From NCBI GenBank assembly GCA_027069385.1, contig JALXER010000127.1:1-6756 (forward strand): a stretch of DNA of 6,756 nt. Reading direction: 5' to 3'. Source of the DNA: Paracoccaceae bacterium (GTDB taxonomy: Bacteria > Pseudomonadota > Alphaproteobacteria > Rhodobacterales > Rhodobacteraceae). The position numbers and the translations under genes are program-made. This document shows positions 6,696 through 6,756 of the stretch, one piece after another (the stretch's first letter is position 1; every line of letters starts with the position of its first letter). A model generated the notes under the pieces. That model saw nothing but the letters and a program-made list of their open reading frames with translations. It was not told the DNA's origin and did no database searches.

Positions 6696-6715
6696 GTAAT
6701 ACTTCGGTAATACTT
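6696..6715. repeat. Two direct copies of GTAATACTT, 11 bp apart
   Basis: GTAATACTT occurs at 6696-6704 and again at 6707-6715, separated by CG, a period of 11 bp or about one helical turn. No gene is visible in the 69 bases after the hairpin, which become AT-rich at the right edge (AAAATAATAAAT at 6741-6752). The repeat could be a tandem regulator site for a gene to the right of the window, or a chance duplication. Confidence 0.4.
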
Positions 6716-6756
6716 GTGTGCGATTCCTGAACCCGAGCAGAAAATAATAAATCGGG

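Noticed and set aside
6714..6748. Possible promoter at the right edge (TTGTGT and AATAAT).
   Set aside because: The spacer would be 23 bases, too long for a normal sigma-70 promoter, and no downstream gene is visible.

Overview
The window looks like ordinary core chromosome from an alphaproteobacterium, most probably of the Rhodobacteraceae/Roseobacter type. The evidence is the moderately high GC, the dense minus-strand operon with ATGA stop/start overlaps, the alphaproteobacterial form of the short DnaA-like regulator HdaA next to ppk and ppx, and the sequence style of the exopolyphosphatase, NAD kinase and serine hydroxymethyltransferase. I cannot name a genus from the sequence alone.

Layout. 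A five-gene cluster runs on the minus strand, read from right to left: NAD kinase (nadK, about 5190 to 4429), an AI-2E/PerM-family membrane protein (4418 to 3351), hdaA (3354 to 2683), polyphosphate kinase (ppk, 2686 to 509) and the first 173 codons of an exopolyphosphatase (ppx, 519 to beyond position 1). The ppx 3' part lies outside the window. Spacing is extremely tight: 10 bases between nadK and the membrane protein, 4-base ATGA overlaps at the next two junctions, and an 11-base overlap between ppk and ppx. This suggests one transcript with translational coupling. On the plus strand, divergent from nadK, is glyA (5353 to 6642). The 162-base gap between nadK and glyA must hold both promoters and contains a 7-bp dyad. 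Downstream of glyA lie a perfect 12-bp hairpin, probably its transcription terminator, and a short tandem repeat.

How the genes fit together. Ppk makes polyphosphate from ATP and Ppx breaks it down, so the ppk-ppx pair sets the polyphosphate level. HdaA, with the sliding clamp, switches off DnaA-ATP after initiation of replication. NadK makes NADP from NAD. The membrane protein's substrate is unknown. GlyA makes glycine and 5,10-methylene-tetrahydrofolate from serine. The cluster therefore mixes phosphate/energy storage, replication control and cofactor supply.

I see no mobile element, tRNA, rRNA, CRISPR array or defence system. No previously undescribed system is evident. The points worth a second look are small: start-site choices, the divergent regulatory gap, the structures after glyA, and nadK sharing a cluster with polyphosphate genes.
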